Positions 41,161 to 61,436 of a DNA stretch of 64,000 bases are shown in pieces. The stretch comes from Phlebopus portentosus (Eukaryota; Basidiomycota; Agaricomycetes; Boletales; Boletinellaceae). How positions within the stretch are numbered: the first letter of the stretch is position 1; every line of letters starts with the position of its first letter. Location of the stretch: NCBI GenBank assembly GCA_037892935.1, contig JAYXKI010000007.1:1116001-1180000 (forward strand), written 5' to 3'. The position numbers and the translations under genes were made by a program. The notes beneath the pieces were generated by a model. It was given only the letters and a program-made list of their open reading frames with translations. It had not been told where the DNA came from and made no database searches.

Positions 41161-41841
41161 GTCAGATGCGTACTTGAGCAAAAGCCTTCGCTGGTCAGAT
41201 ATTCCTGTAGTAAGAAGCGAGTTGCTGGTTGCTCGTCGGTTTGTGGGAGGATTGCGAGGCGCCCCTTTTGAACTCCACCGCCTTGAAGTGGCACAATCAT
41301 CTATTGAAGAGCACTTTGCCGTTTACCGGGGGCCCAGATTGCTAGGTCCGTGGCTACAATAGATGTCTCAGTTTCCGAATCGAAATGCAAACTTACTCAC
41401 ATGGAACGACGGGAGGCCAGAAACAAAGTCATTGATGGAAGATGTTCGCGTGGCTTCTCCCGAAACAAAACACAGAGCCAGGCGGATTCTCGATTTCTCT
41501 ACATTGTCAACGGATAGCCAATTGCACTGGAGCCGGTGGGAAGAATATCGGAATTCCAGCATTTATGAAGATGCTTTCGCTGAGCTAGGCCAGAAGGAGT
41601 TGCTATGACAAAGAATGCCGTTGGTTCCTACATCACGGGTGTTTTAGTTGCACTAGTGAGGAAGTATACGTCCATTGTTCGTGTATGCAACTTTGACATA
41701 AAAAAGAAATGAAGACACCAAGGAAACTATAAGCAACAATAATGTACTAAGCAATGCTCACTCCACATAAACCGATATCAAGCACAAGCCTGCTTGTTCA
41801 CCTTTTCAAATGGCAATGGGCAAGAACTCCTCGAACACTAA
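41161..41841. other. intergenic, no gene recognised
   Basis: A plus-strand frame at 41363-41608 has no recognised relative. No other structure is seen. Confidence 0.45.
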
Positions 41842-44319
41842 TCATTGAGACTCCAAACGTGCTCGAACTTTCAGAAGCGTGCGACGTAATTCGGCAATAT
41901 CCTGTTCAACGTGATCCATCCGCTCCACAACATCCGCGTCGTCTTTCACACTCGATTGACCTTCCGGCAGAGGGCCTATGATCGGCGATTCGACTTTAGG
42001 GTCTATTCCGGAACCACTCTCATTAGCAGGTCGGACACGACCCGATGCAAAGGTTTGAACACTCTCGGAATCATCATCAGATGAGCTCGGGCTTACGAGT
42101 TCGTCTTTCTGACCCATCGGGGGAATCGGTGTCCTCGGCATCAAACAATCCCTCAGAGATCTGACTCCACCTCCTAAGAATCCATATCATTATCATCCGT
42201 GCTTCCTGCTTGCGCTTGGTATGTGCTTCGGATGGCATAAGCACACCATCGCTCACCTTGCCCAAGAAGAGCGGGACTGCAAAGAAGCGTGCAATGTCTT
42301 CAAACGTAAGTTGATTGTGAGAACAAAGAGGTAGCTGCGAGAAGAATGCACACAGATAGGCAAGGACGGCAAGATGCATGCGAGGGAGGAGCCGGAAAAA
42401 AGCCCTGGCTAGGGATACTTGCGGTCTCTCCTTGGTAATATTTATCTCGTTGTGAGCAACGGTAGAAAGAGCGGATGAAGGGCGACAGATTGCGAAAGTT
42501 GTCATGTCACCCAGAGACGAGGACCGGGCGTGGAGATTGTCGACATTGGCAGTCGAGGAAGTACCATGCACGAAGAGCGAAGTTGGTCTTGTTTGTTTCA
42601 TCCTGTACCATGTACCAAGGCCCTCATTCCGATCTTTATTCTCAGACTCCTCTGACAAAGGCCAATCGCCGAACACAGTGGACGAAACGCAAAGTCTCAA
42701 CATAGGATCAAACAGAGATTCATGCCACAGTGGATGCGGAAGACGATCGATGTAACTCCGTAGAAGCGCACAAATGTCCTCGGTTCGCTCTTTGGTGAGC
42801 GTCTCGGAGCGACCGAAGAACGGGCCATTATCGAACAGCTCAATAAGCTGCTTATGTCGAGCAGCATCCGGGGGTGAGCGAAAAAGGCCTGATTCAGTCA
42901 TTCCTTAAAAGTTAAGGTCGGACCGCTGTCGAATGACGAAAGAAATGAAACTACCAACCTGTCCTGTACAGTTCTTCTACACAAGCATTGACCACAATTG
43001 GAAGGTCATGCTGATAGCCTGCCACTGAAGACACGCACGATGCGTACGAACGTGTGACACATAACGGTTGTCCAAACACATCTTGCACAACAAAGATAAA
43101 CAACAAAATAAGCTCTTAACAGGCAGTCACTCACGATAATCCGCTTCTCCGGTATTTACCAAGTACATTGGAGATCTCCAACCACTTCTCTGATCAGCGT
43201 TACCCTGCCCTCTCACAAACTTCTCAGAAAATGTCATTCCATGCTCCACTTCACGACGAAAGTCTTGCGTATCCAGCTCGTGCTCCCGCATAATCCGAGT
43301 AACGTCAATCAGACCTTCGGCCATAACCGGTCCTGTCGCGGCTAATGGGCCATTGAAGAATGAGTTTTGATGAAGAGACAGAAGATTATTGACCCGCGCT
43401 AGCTGCTGAAGGGGATCCAATGGCGGGGCAAAGGGAAGGGGAGGCGCTTTCTGATCCGATCGCGTTGAAGAGTTGGATCTCCTTGCGAAGTAAGGATAGG
43501 TCGGTGAAGTAGGAAGTAAACGCCCCACTGGGGCAGTATGGTCGTGACGCGAGGGACGTTCAAATAAAGATTGTGGGCGAGGGCGGTCTCGTTCATATGC
43601 GCTTGATTCCCCTTGCCCCGCTTTCGCAGGATTCGCAGCATCTGAATCATGTTGATCCCTAATAACGTTTATTTTATCAGAACGTCTAGGTACGCGAAAT
43701 GGAGGTAAATCAAAGCTCACGATAAAGACAGCGGGGACATCCCCACTGCTACGTCACACTTACTGGGACGGCCTACATTGAAAGGAAATAAATGATTATT
43801 TGCAGTCGGAAAAGTATCGAGTGTCATCCCGCAGGCTCTCGCTAGCCTGAACGTATCAAGACCGTCGTCTGCCTGGCGTTCAAGAACGATAGTCGTTGGA
43901 AATTCCGAAGGATTTCGAGATGGTTTGGGATACCACCTGCTTGCGGCAGTATTCCTCCAAGTTGAGCTACCCGACGAGATTGGGATGGAATTTCTGCGTT
44001 TTCGATCGTGATAGGTCTTTTCAACACTCAGGCTTTGTCTCAAGTCTGAAGAGGTACCACCGCGTCCGTTTAGAATATAAGCTAGGCATGAAGAAGATAA
44101 GATGCCTACACATGAAAAACTTTATAGATTGAGTTACTTGCCATTGGCAGGAGATCCAGCTGTATGAACAGAATATCTGCGACGTGAAATCTCCTCGACG
44201 TGGTTTGAGCTATGCATCACGTCATTGTGGAGAACACGTCCACTAAGCATGTCTAAAGAACCAATTTCACTGCCTGCCGGTGGGCGAGACGAAGAGCTGC
44301 GACCACCAAACGACTGCAT
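41842..44319 (-). CDS. RhoGAP-domain protein (exon model incomplete)
   Basis: The RhoGAP domain runs from HVFGQPL (exon 42959-43081) through LPIVVNACVEELYRTGMTESGLFR (Arg finger at the final R) into the exon starting at 42903. That exon holds LIELFDNGPFF, DICALLRSYIDRLPHPLW and LLPRMHLAVLAYLCAFFSQ. The domain activates GTP hydrolysis by Rho-type GTPases that organise actin and polarity. Upstream, exon 43135-about 43720 encodes a disordered Ser/Pro-rich part. A likely first exon is 44138-44319 (MQSFGGRSSSSRPPAG). The C-terminus (41842 to about 42130) is an acidic Ser stretch and a short coiled coil (VERMDHVEQDIAELRRTLLKV). The junctions around 43720-44060 and around 42150 could not be joined in frame with canonical splice sites. 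Either the model is wrong there or the gene carries indels. Confidence 0.7.
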
Positions 44320-45140
44320 GCCTGGCGTCAGATCAACAGAGAACTCCTAGACCAAGTGTAAGCGGTTTGCAGCTGAGAACGCGTTGAGTATGGTTCGGAT
44401 GCATGAAGCTCTTATGTCTCTCATTTCCGTTCCCCATTCTCAGGTCTGACACGCTATAGGTTCGGTTGCAGAAGAGTAGGCGAGACATACATGATTCAGC
44501 CCTGAGTCGCGTCGGCGTCGGCGTCGGCGTCCGCTTAACACGTGATGATGAAATTATGTAACCCGAGCTTAAAACTAAAAAATTGCGAACCAAGATTTCA
44601 TCATTTCTGATTGTTTTGCTCGACGTTGTGTCAGAGATCAATGCTGCAAAGTTAAATTCAACTGTTCAGGTTTCTGCGATGCCAATTGCGTCGGCTCCAG
44701 ATAGGTCATTGCAGCGCTTTGCAAGATATTAGATCAGGTCACATCAAATTCTAACCCTATCGTGTGTATCGTGAGGGATTTATAGGCTTACATTGCTAAG
44801 AGGGAATATAATCGGATCTATAGTAATCCTTCGCAATCCCGTGCAAATATATGTGATGAGATCAGTCTTATTCTTTACTTTACTTGGCGTGAAAAATCAA
44901 TGGTGACACAATGTATCTCACAAAGTTCTGGGGCGAGAAAACCAATCATAGAGCTATTTACATATGATGCCATGCGGTGAACATTATTTGGGTGAGTAAA
45001 TCAAATAATTAAGAAGACAATTGAGCAGGAATAGTTTGGTGGAATGGTGGAATGATGCGAAGAGAAGGGGTCAATCAAAATGATCCAGAACAAAGGAAAT
45101 AAAATGCATTGCCAAAAACTGAATATCAAATTGTCCAAAC
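44320..45140. other. intergenic; possible 5' part of RhoGAP gene
   Basis: A minus-strand frame at 44333-44641 is rich in Thr/Pro/Arg and could be an upstream exon or leader of the RhoGAP gene, but no junction is supported. Confidence 0.35.
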
Positions 45141-46074
45141 TTATGCGATGTAGGGGATGAAGCGGTAGGGAACCTCTTTGGCGTACTCTTCCCATTGTTT
45201 TCCAAAGGCTTCGCGCAAAGAAGCGTCCTCTTTAGGTGCGCGCCAAATAAGGTAGCTGGAATTGAACGAGATCCAAGTAACGTAGAACGTAACAGCGACG
45301 CGGACGGAAGCGAATAGAATCGCCTGTAATGCGCCGGCAAGTTCATCGGAAGTTACCATCTGATACGCTTGTAAAGCGCCGCACGACCGAGCATACCCAG
45401 TGGGTGCGAGGAGCAGCAAAATCATACCTCCACGAACGAAGACTTCGCCAGTGTATGAAGGATGGCGAACAACACCATACGGTCCGCTCCTGACGAGTTG
45501 GTGGCCTTCGAGCGTAGTGTGCGTGAACGAAAAGAAGCGTCCCATTTCCGCGAAACATTTTCGCCGAATAGTGAAACCGACGAAAATAGAAAACACAGCA
45601 AGGAGGAAGATAGGCGAAAATACATCAGTGAGGAGTTTCTGCGGCCACTCCGGAGCTGAAATAAGAGAATCTCCAGAAGCTGGTGAAGGTAGAAGAATCG
45701 GTAGGATTGCGCGCGAGGGCAAGGAAGACGGAAAGACGGATAGTAGTCTTGCAACGACCTCGAGTACTGTGATTGACGCTGCAGCATACTGCGGACAAGT
45801 GGAACAGTTAACAACTGAGTAATTATCATGCATACAGAGAACTCACCCTAGTTGAAGCGACTCCTAACAGTCCTATACGATTGAAAAGCACCGGACCATG
45901 GAGTACACCCTTGCCCGCCGGACACTGCGCGGCATTCTTTTCTTTCTCTTGAGAGCGGAGCAGATGATCTGAGGATTCCTGTGCTATTCGAGGAGGTGTT
46001 GAGGAAATAGTATGTGCTGTAATTGCAGCCACCAGGAGCGCAATGTGGATGGCCGATCCCAAAATGTTAGACAT
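45141..46074 (-). CDS. isoprenylcysteine carboxyl methyltransferase-family membrane protein
   Basis: Two exons (45847-46074, 45141-45788) encode 291 residues. Several hydrophobic segments are visible, beginning with the N-terminal ILGSAIHIALLVAAITA and later IFLLAVFSIFVGFTI and the GGMILLLLAPTGYA region. The signature LVRSGPYGVVRHPSYTGE and the C-terminal RAPKEDASLREAFGKQWEEYAKEVPYRFIPYI are the SAM-binding and terminal motifs of ICMT/PEMT-type methyltransferases. True Ste14 methylates C-terminal prenyl-cysteine at the ER. Agaricomycetes carry many ICMT-like paralogues, so the substrate is not assigned. A segment of about 70 residues with a charged RSQEKEKN stretch precedes the core. Intact frame. 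Confidence 0.85.
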
Positions 46075-47856
46075 CGCGGATAGCAGACGTGCTTGAGAGT
46101 GGGAGGTCGTAAAGAAAAGCTGAGGTCTCTTTGACCCAGGGGGGTTTTCATCCCGCGCCCATGACTTATAAATAGTCTATCCGATTTTCGACAGTTCGGA
46201 TCTGAGTCAGAGTCACAATCTTTGTTCCCAAGGCGAAGGACAAATAGGGATTGAGGTGCCGCGGCGTCAGTGCGACTAATTAGCCGATCAGTCCAGTCAA
46301 AACACTTAGTGTCTATCAGACGGTGGAATGAATCAGAACCCTTAACGCGGAAAGTTCGTGATGTGTTAACAGGGCGCTATAATTGCCAGGAGCGCCCAAG
46401 ATATGGCTGGGCAGACCAACGGCTGGCACAGAATGAAGTGTAAAACGCCTTGGAAGCACCGGAGGATGTTGTTGGCGACCGTCGCAGGTCGCCAGCCAAC
46501 ACATTTCAATTAAAGGCGGTACATTTCCTACAACCCCGGAAATTACACATCCTTAGTCTTGAATGCAGAATCTGCAGAAACTAGCATTAGCACCAGGATC
46601 GAAGCTAAAAGTGTCAGGATTTGGAGTTTAAGCATCGGTGCCTCAGAAGAAGGGAAGCGGACGCCCATGGCATCTTCCATGGCGTCATTCAACGGGGCAG
46701 CTTAGAACATCGTCGGCATTGCATTTCGGTGCGGCAACGCATCACAAACAAGCAGCGTGCTATCCTACGGTTCTACATCTCGCTTTGACGGTTCGGCCGT
46801 GAGCGTGAGGAATACGATAACTGAGTATACGACTCGAAGACACTGACACAGCCACGTCTGTACTTGCCCAGTCCTGTGTGTACAGCCTTCCGAATATAAC
46901 GGAAGCTGTCTAAAGCACCTCAGATGCCGGAAAGGGCGATGCGAAGCTCAGAAAAATAGCGCAAATGATAATGAAATGCTTTGAGCGCATCAACGGAAGC
47001 TCTTAGCAATTGCTGACTAACCGGCAATCCATCTCACTCGGGATAAAAATAATAAATCCGACAGTGCTGTATGTATTTCAGCCAGCCACAGATGATGGTG
47101 AAACTAGAAATGTCCTGATAGCGAAACACATCAGAACTCCTGAACAGCGCACGTCCCCATTTCAACAAAGATAATAATACTCACATCAAATACCTTGATG
47201 CGAAGTAAAATGGAACAGGATACAGATTTGTCCTTATGTCCAAACGAGAAACGGGCTCACATTTTACAACTGTAGCAGACAGTCCTTAAAGGTAGGACCG
47301 CATATGTGCTCGTGTCGTGAGTGAGTCGTTGTCTCGCTACAATATCACCGTTTTATCTGATGGATCACTTGATCTTATCGTGTAACGATGTGGAACTGAA
47401 GATAAGGAGGGGCAAGGCAGAGGATTAGAGTATCGAGCTCGGCATTCTACACCGTTTGACGGTGTAATTCTTCTTGCCTTTTTCTACCTTTATTCCTAGG
47501 TGAATCGACGAATCAACGAAATTTGTCGGCGACCGACAAAGGCCAGTGGACGGTCGTTGTGCACATCATGTCCCGGATGTCAAATTTGGTCTTGCGATGC
47601 TTCACCTTGGTTAACGTTGCCTCGATATCCTTTGGACTTTTAAAGACGTCTCCGCGAGATGATGGAGAGATTGTAATGAATGAGAATCGTCTGCTCAGTA
47701 CGACTCGGATTATGCCGAAGAGCTGGCTTTCTTACATAACACGCGTTCATTACATAAAAGTCCTGAGGCGTTTCGCGTTCGCGCTTAGAGTAAGACGCGT
47801 TTGACCGTGACCATCATCCAGCACAGGCGACGTCGCGACGCTGGTAGCAGTACGAC
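46075..47856. other. intergenic between two divergent genes, no gene recognised
   Basis: About 1.8 kb separates the start codons of the ICMT-like gene and MSH6. A frame at 47523-47804 (plus) has no recognisable domain. It presumably contains both promoters. Confidence 0.45.
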
Positions 47857-50800
47857 ATGGCACCAAAGTCGCAAAGCGCAAGCAACAATGGGCTCAAACA
47901 GAAGAGTCTTATGGGCTGGTTTGCGAAGCCAAGTGCTTCGTCTGAAACGCCGTCTCGGACAACAAAGGGCGCGTCCTCGTTCTCGCAGAAACTTGCTGTG
48001 GAGGTCACTCCCCCAGAGAAGAACTCGTCCATGGATGGCAATGGCAATGTCAAGTCTGAGAGGCCGGGGAGGAAAATGGGGCGACCTCAACTGACGAAGA
48101 GCACTCTTGACACGAGCCCGATTGCAAATGCACCTAGTTCTTCATTGCCTGGCTCTAAATCCTCTTCCAGCGTAATCATGTCCAAAGACACGCCGCCCAC
48201 TAGTGACGCAATCGACGTGGACATGAAGTCGGATGAGGAAATGGAAGTTGTTGGCTCAAAAACCGTTCGTACTTTTACTATCTTTGTCTCGTATTTATCC
48301 TCATCCAATCTTTGACATACCAGACAAAACGCAAAATGGTGTTGGTAGATTCGGACGATGGGCTTGATCAGGCTACTTATCGCTCAGCTCAAGCCTCCTC
48401 GGATGGTGGACACTCGAGTCCGATCCCTGACTGTACGTGCCCGAATATGACAAAGATCATGTTTGCGTTAACTTACGAACTCTACCAGCACGCTCAAAGA
48501 AGCCAAGGGTGTCTCTGCTTGAGTCTGACGATGAGGAAGGAGAAGTTACAAAGTCCTTCGGAAAACGCCTTTCACGTTTCAGAAAGCAAACCTCATCAAG
48601 AAAGGGTTCGTCTTTCAAGCGTTCCTCTAACTGTTCTATTCTTAACGATTTCGTAAAGAACCATCCAACGGTTACAATTCAGACTCGGACTTTGTCCCTG
48701 CTGACGATACAGACGGTGAAGTGCCCCTCACTTCCCACCGTAGTTCTTCGTTGTCGCGCAGCGAGATGGGTTCTTCGAATGCGGAGCTAGATTCAGGCTC
48801 GGAACTCTCCGATGCCCCGAAAGCGAAGAAGAAAAGGAAGTCGGATAGACCTGCGCTGAAGAAGTTGCAGTCGAGCGAAGCAGGACGCTCGGGAGGCAGC
48901 AATAGTTTTTTGACAGCAGCTGAGCAGAGAGCCAGGAGCAAGAAGGAGGGGAAGAAGTCTCAGGAAGATCCATTCGACTTCTTGAGGGATGTCCGTGATG
49001 TGAGTCGTAAAAGAATTGATGCGGGTATCATCTGAGTTTCTGGATAATCAAACAGAAAGATGGCAATAGGCCCGGGGAACCTGGATATGATCAAAGGACT
49101 CTTTATATCCCGAAATCTGCTTGGAAGACTTTCACGCCCTTCGAAAAGCAGGTATGTGTCGCAGTATAATGGACTTAACCAAGTTTACTCACTATGAATG
49201 GTTTCAAGTTCTGGGAGGTTAGTAATGTGTTTCTCTATGGTAGATTTGCAACTGAACAGCAATCGGAAAGATCAAAGCAAATCACTACGATACTGTGAGT
49301 CAAACATTGTTTAAACTGTACACAGCATTAACATTGGAGTAGGTATTATTCTTTCAGAAAGGGTGTGTGGTATATACTCGTGTAAACTCTGTTCTTTGTC
49401 TGAAGCATGAACATCATCCACCCGATGAAGCAAATTCCTCGAGGTGCGGAAATACGTTATACGTCAATATTCTCAACTCCTCACACTATTAAAGTTGTAT
49501 GAAGATGACGCAAGAATCGGGCATCGCGAGTTTGATTTGAAACTGACCGATCGAGTGAAGATGTGCATGGTATGAAGAAATGTCCTTAGCGACTTTCAAC
49601 ATCGACAAATAATCGTTTATTAGGTCGGAGTGCCCGAGGGTCACTTCAATACATGGGCTGCGTACGTTTCGAAGTCCTTGTTTTTCTGAAACTGCCTAAC
49701 ACCGTATACGCAGCAAATTCCTCGCCAAAGGCATGCAGGTTGCTATCTTGGCGTCCATCGAGCTTACGTTCCTCTAGGTTACAAAGTGGGCCGCGTAGAT
49801 CAAGCTGAAACAGCGTTGGGAGCGGAGATGCGCCTTGCGGCCGACAAGAAGGCCGAGAAGTCAAAGAAAGAAGCGGGAGAGAAGATAGTTCGGCGGTGAG
49901 TCTCAACGACTGAGAGGCGTTCAATTCGTCTGACAATATTGATAGGGAGCTCAACAAAGTTTACACCAATGGTACACTCGTTGACGCAGACCTCATCATT
50001 GATGAACAAGCGGGGCATTGCGTCTCAATTCGCGAACTCGACCCCGGGTCCGACAAAGGTGCCTTTGGGGTCTGTGTCTTGGACTCTTCAACGTCCGAGT
50101 TCAACATGAGTGCGTTCGAAGACGATGCATGCCGGACGAAACTCGAGACTATGCTGAGGCAGCTCAGGCCGAAGGAGCTGCTCTTTACTAAGGTACGAGT
50201 TTAAGTACTGAAAATTTTCCTTGTTGCTCGATAGTACGTACAATAGGGGAACCTATCTGTGTCAACTATGCGACTTCTTAAGGCGGTTCTTCCCGGTTCA
50301 TGCATTTGGACTGGACTCCGTGAAGTCGAAGGGTTTGGATATAAGCAAACGCTGGAAGAGCTTAAGACTCTCTATCCGGATAGTGAAGATGACATGGAAG
50401 AAGGCGGAAATATTCCAGGTGCGATCAGGGATATGTTGACGTCCGAACCAGCCGTCATTGCCCTTGGCGCTATGATTTGGTGAGTTCTGTATCGATATCA
50501 GTTCCCACAGTCTTTATTTAGACTCCTTGAAGGTACCTTCGTCAGCTGAACATCGACAAAGACATTTTAAGTATGAAAAACTTTAACATTTATGATCCGA
50601 TGAAGAGAGGCCAAGGATTGGTCCTTGACGGCCAGACGTTGGCTCATATCGAGGTATGATAATCGTCCAGCATTAATAAGTGAACACATGACACGACTAA
50701 TGCGTAACAGGTATTGCAAAACAGTGAAGGAACAGATGAGGGATCCCTTCTCAAGATCCTTCAGCGCTGCATTACGCCTTTTGGTAAAGTTTACGCATTT

Positions 50801-53414
50801 GTCGTTGAACCTTTATTAAGTCCCGAACAGGCAAGCGTTTGTTCAGAATCTGGCTTTGCATGCCTCTTCGAGAAGTTTCCGCTATCAATCCTAGGTGAGC
50901 AACCTCGGCAAAATATAACGAAGATTCGGACTTGTGACCTTCCTGCAAGACTTGATGCCGTCCAGGATCTCATGGATCATCCAACATTTGAGCAAGAATT
51001 CACGCAGCTTGCAAAAGGCATTCCTGATCTGGAACGTATTGTTTCGCGCATACATGCTAAGAACTGCAAAGTCACCGATTTCTTGAAAGTGCTCACGGTA
51101 CGTCGTTCATGTTTGAACCCAATGCATGATGCTAACTGGTCACAAGGCGTTCAAGAAACTCAGCAATGGACTTGATTCACTATGTGAAACAGCAAATACA
51201 TTCAGCTCCAAAGAGATCTCAGGATTGCTAAGATCGGCCCCTAACCTTATTCCGAACATCAACCATGTCGAGAGCATGTTCACTCAGACTGATCGGAGTC
51301 AGTGGTCTCAGATTATTCAAACGGTGTATCATGCATCTCATGCCATAACTTCACTGTTCTACAGATTCAGAACTCTTGCCGAAGAATGGTAAAGATGAGG
51401 CGTATGACGCCATTGAGGAGGAAATACGGAATATCGAAGAGGACCTCAACTCTGAGTTGAAGAGCATGGAGGAAAATATTGGGTACGGAATACAGCATAT
51501 ATGACCCTGCTTCTTCTCACTCGTCCTGTAGCTCCAAGTTGACCTACTGGCACAGTGCGACAGGGACGAAGGTAACTGGCTTGTTTACTAGCGTTTCAGA
51601 CAAGGTATAATTCTTTGCAGGATATTTATCTGGTCGAAACGAAGGCCGCAGAAAAGAACATTCCAGGGAACTGGATTAGACAAAGCAAGACAAAAGTGCG
51701 CCTATAATCCGCTTTGCACTTTGTCCATGCTTTAACCCATTTTTAGGCCGTGGCCCGATGGCAAGTGCCCGATCTTGCACAGCCGATCCGTCAGTTGAAG
51801 GAAGCGCGTGAAAACCGAAACGCTGCCATCAAAAACTTCAAACTTCGTGTCTTCGCTGAATTCGACAAAGATCGTGACATCTGGCTACGCGCAGTTCGAA
51901 CACTTGCGGAGCTTGACTGTCTTTTTAGCTTGGCCAAAAGCTCGCTTGCGATCGGCGAACCAGCATGTCGGCCTGAGTTTGTGGACGGAGATGGAGAGTG
52001 TGCATATTTGGACTTTGAAGAGCTTAGGCATCCCACAATGTGCCTGAAGGCTGACAACTTCATTCCGAATAATGTGAAGCTCGGAGGCGACGTGGCGAGG
52101 GTCGCGCTTCTTACTGGTACGCGGTTTCCATAATGATGTGCTATGAATGCTATGATTGACTATATTCTCAGGACCGAACATGGGGTGAGCTTGATTCGAC
52201 AAGTCTGATCTCTTCATATCTAATCATTTGCTGCAAACAAGTGGAAAATCAACGGTATAACATTTTAGGTTCTTTGGTAAAAGGATCATCAATGAACTGA
52301 CGCTTGCGTAGGCGATGCGTATGACAGCAGCTGGGATTGTACGTACACTGTCCGATATCAACGTGGTCATGTTGCTCATTCTTGACATAACTTGATGCAG
52401 ATCATGGCGCAGCTTGGCATGTTTGTACCTGCTAAAAGAGCTCGGCGAGTATTTGGCCTTTATGTGCCGCGACTGTGACTTACCTGTTTTCGTAGCATAT
52501 CTCCCGTCGACGCTATCTTGACTCGTATGGGAGCGTACGATAACATGTTCTCGAATGCGAGTACTTTCAAAGTCGAGCTCGATGAATGGTCGGTCTGCTT
52601 AAAGATTGACATGGGCGATCATTGATATCTTTTCCGTTTAGTTGTAAAATTCTGCGTGATGCGACACCGCGCTCTCTAGTCATTCTTGATGGTAAGCTAC
52701 GTTTTAGTATTTAATTCCTTTGCAACTAAGCTTGCCTTTAGAACTCGGTCGCGGAACATCAACTTACGTGAGTGCATTGAGACTGAAAGATTAATATCTT
52801 ATCTAAGGCATCTTCTGCAGGATGGGATGGCGATCGCTGGGGTATGTGACTGTCAAATTTTGCTTTCCATACGTCACTTATAAACCGTGCTATCATAGGC
52901 CGTTCTTCATCAGCTTGCTACACACACATTACCGCTTTGCTTCTTCGCAACACACTACGGGTCCTTGACAGATGACTTCGCCTATCACCCGAACATTCGC
53001 AACATGCACATGTCGACAATGGTCGACGATGAGAAATGCGAGGTCAGTGCAGGCCCCATCAGGTTAGACGAGACGTGAGACTCATTTTTCTTATCCTAGC
53101 TCGTCTTCTTGTACAAACTGGTCGAGGGTGTTGCTGAGTCCTCGTTTGGCACGCACGTCGCTAATCTTGCCGGTGTGCCGACGGAAGTTGTCAAACGGGC
53201 GGAAATCATTTCGGCAGATTTCGCACGTCAGTTTAAAGAGCGAATCGAGGGAAAGCGAACATCCAGCCTTCCTCTCGCCGCTCAGGCCGATTTCGCCTAT
53301 TTGTACCGTGTTATGACCGGGACCGACCAGCTCCCGGAGAATAGAACAAAACGAAAGGAAGTGCTGCGATGCCTCAAGCAGGCCATCCCTCGATATGCTC
53401 TTACCCCCGCTTGA
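47857..53414 (+). CDS. MSH6: DNA mismatch repair protein Msh6
   Basis: Thirty-four exons join in frame to 1254 residues, the normal size. The N-terminus has a PCNA-binding PIP box, QKSLMGWF (residues 14-21), in a disordered tail. The mismatch-binding domain starts at RTLYIPKSAWKTFTPFEKQFWEIK and continues GKFLELYEDDARIG (the conserved Phe-x-Glu is FLE). Connector, lever and clamp follow. The ATPase has GPNMGGKST (Walker A), ELGRGTST, FFATHYGSL and a C-terminal helix-turn-helix region (EIISADFARQFKERI). With Msh2 it recognises base mismatches and small loops. Exons 6-9 are 9 nt (49209-49217), 24, 20 and 13 nt. Exon 12 is 17 nt. Walker A is split over two 13-nt exons (52172-52184 and 52242-52254). 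The introns after 49730 and after 52444 need GC donors. Confidence 0.95.
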
Positions 53415-54678
53415 TCACTTGCTCGTCATCTGCTTAAAGTTCTGTCGTATATTGCTGTCATTGCTCTCGTCACAGATACGGATACAACATTTTGCTGTTC
53501 CCTGTACAAATATTAAGTTACACAGATGTAAATAGTTACAATGAATTAGATCGCAAACGCTATGTATGTACATATACGTCTTTGGTAATAAGATATGTCC
53601 AAGTCTCACCAGGTTTAGAATTCCAAACGATAGATGTTCTGTAGCTTAGTTGCATGTTTAGAAGCGCAAATACGTCTATTCCTTTTTCCGACACGACCAC
53701 GATATCGACAGCAGAGTCTTCGTCTAACCAATCCAGCCCCTTAGACTTGATGCGATGTGGATACTCATTGACCGTCGCTTAGGAAATCACCAAATACCTA
53801 TTTCGTGGGTCGTGAACGAATTCATCAAAGGATGATTGATCGTCGGCCTTTGGAGCATAAAACGCCGCAGTCTTCTCTGGAGACGTGGTGCCAGGTTCGT
53901 AGTCGTAACGTGACTAGTACTAAGTAGTACTGTGTCCTATGCATTCATCTGAAGGGAATCTTGTCTGCTTGCCTTCAGCTATCCGCACTGCATAACCGTT
54001 GTGTCAAATAAGCGTTGTGGATGGCGGGGCTGCTGCAATTTTTGCCCAATACTAGTTCGTTTGAGTCGACCGCTAGGCAGCTTTTTTTCATAGAGCACAT
54101 TCAGGGCAGCCAACGCAAATACCTCCAATAGGACACCAGCCGATGCTCTGGCTTCGTGACTCCTGAGATACATGTGACAGAGGGCGATACCCCTTTGTTA
54201 ATCTATTTTCATGAAGGTTTTGAGCGTCGGTTCCGCGACTCTTTTTGATGCGAATTCTTGAAGATCGAGGGTCTTCATCTCGGGACCTTGCAATAAGCGC
54301 TTTTTGAGTATTCCATGTCTGGTCATATAATAGGGCCAGTTTGTTTGAAATATTGTCTCTTTCAATAGTGTTTTTGGTCAGAATCACAAAGCGAGAGAAA
54401 CATGGAGGTTCGCCTGACTATGTAGCAAACATGAAGGACCGATGAGATGAATAAACGAATACCGTCAGATAAACTGTCCTCAACATGGCAATGTTCCGTC
54501 CATGGTCCCATAGTTACAGGTATAGTTGTAGCACTCTGCACGAGATCGTTGTGCGAAATATTGTTCCACTAGCACGTAAGCGATTGCAACGGATGAGATC
54601 CCAAGTGCTACATTTCGCTATCAATAAGATGTGTCGTTTCAATCACATAGGTTAATCGGGTTCCAGATTCAATACCGC
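53415..54678. other. convergent 3' flanks of MSH6 and ABC transporter genes
   Basis: No coding frame with recognisable content. Minus-strand frames at 53979-54173 and 54088-54387 look random. Confidence 0.5.
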
Positions 54679-61436
<6,758 letters not shown>

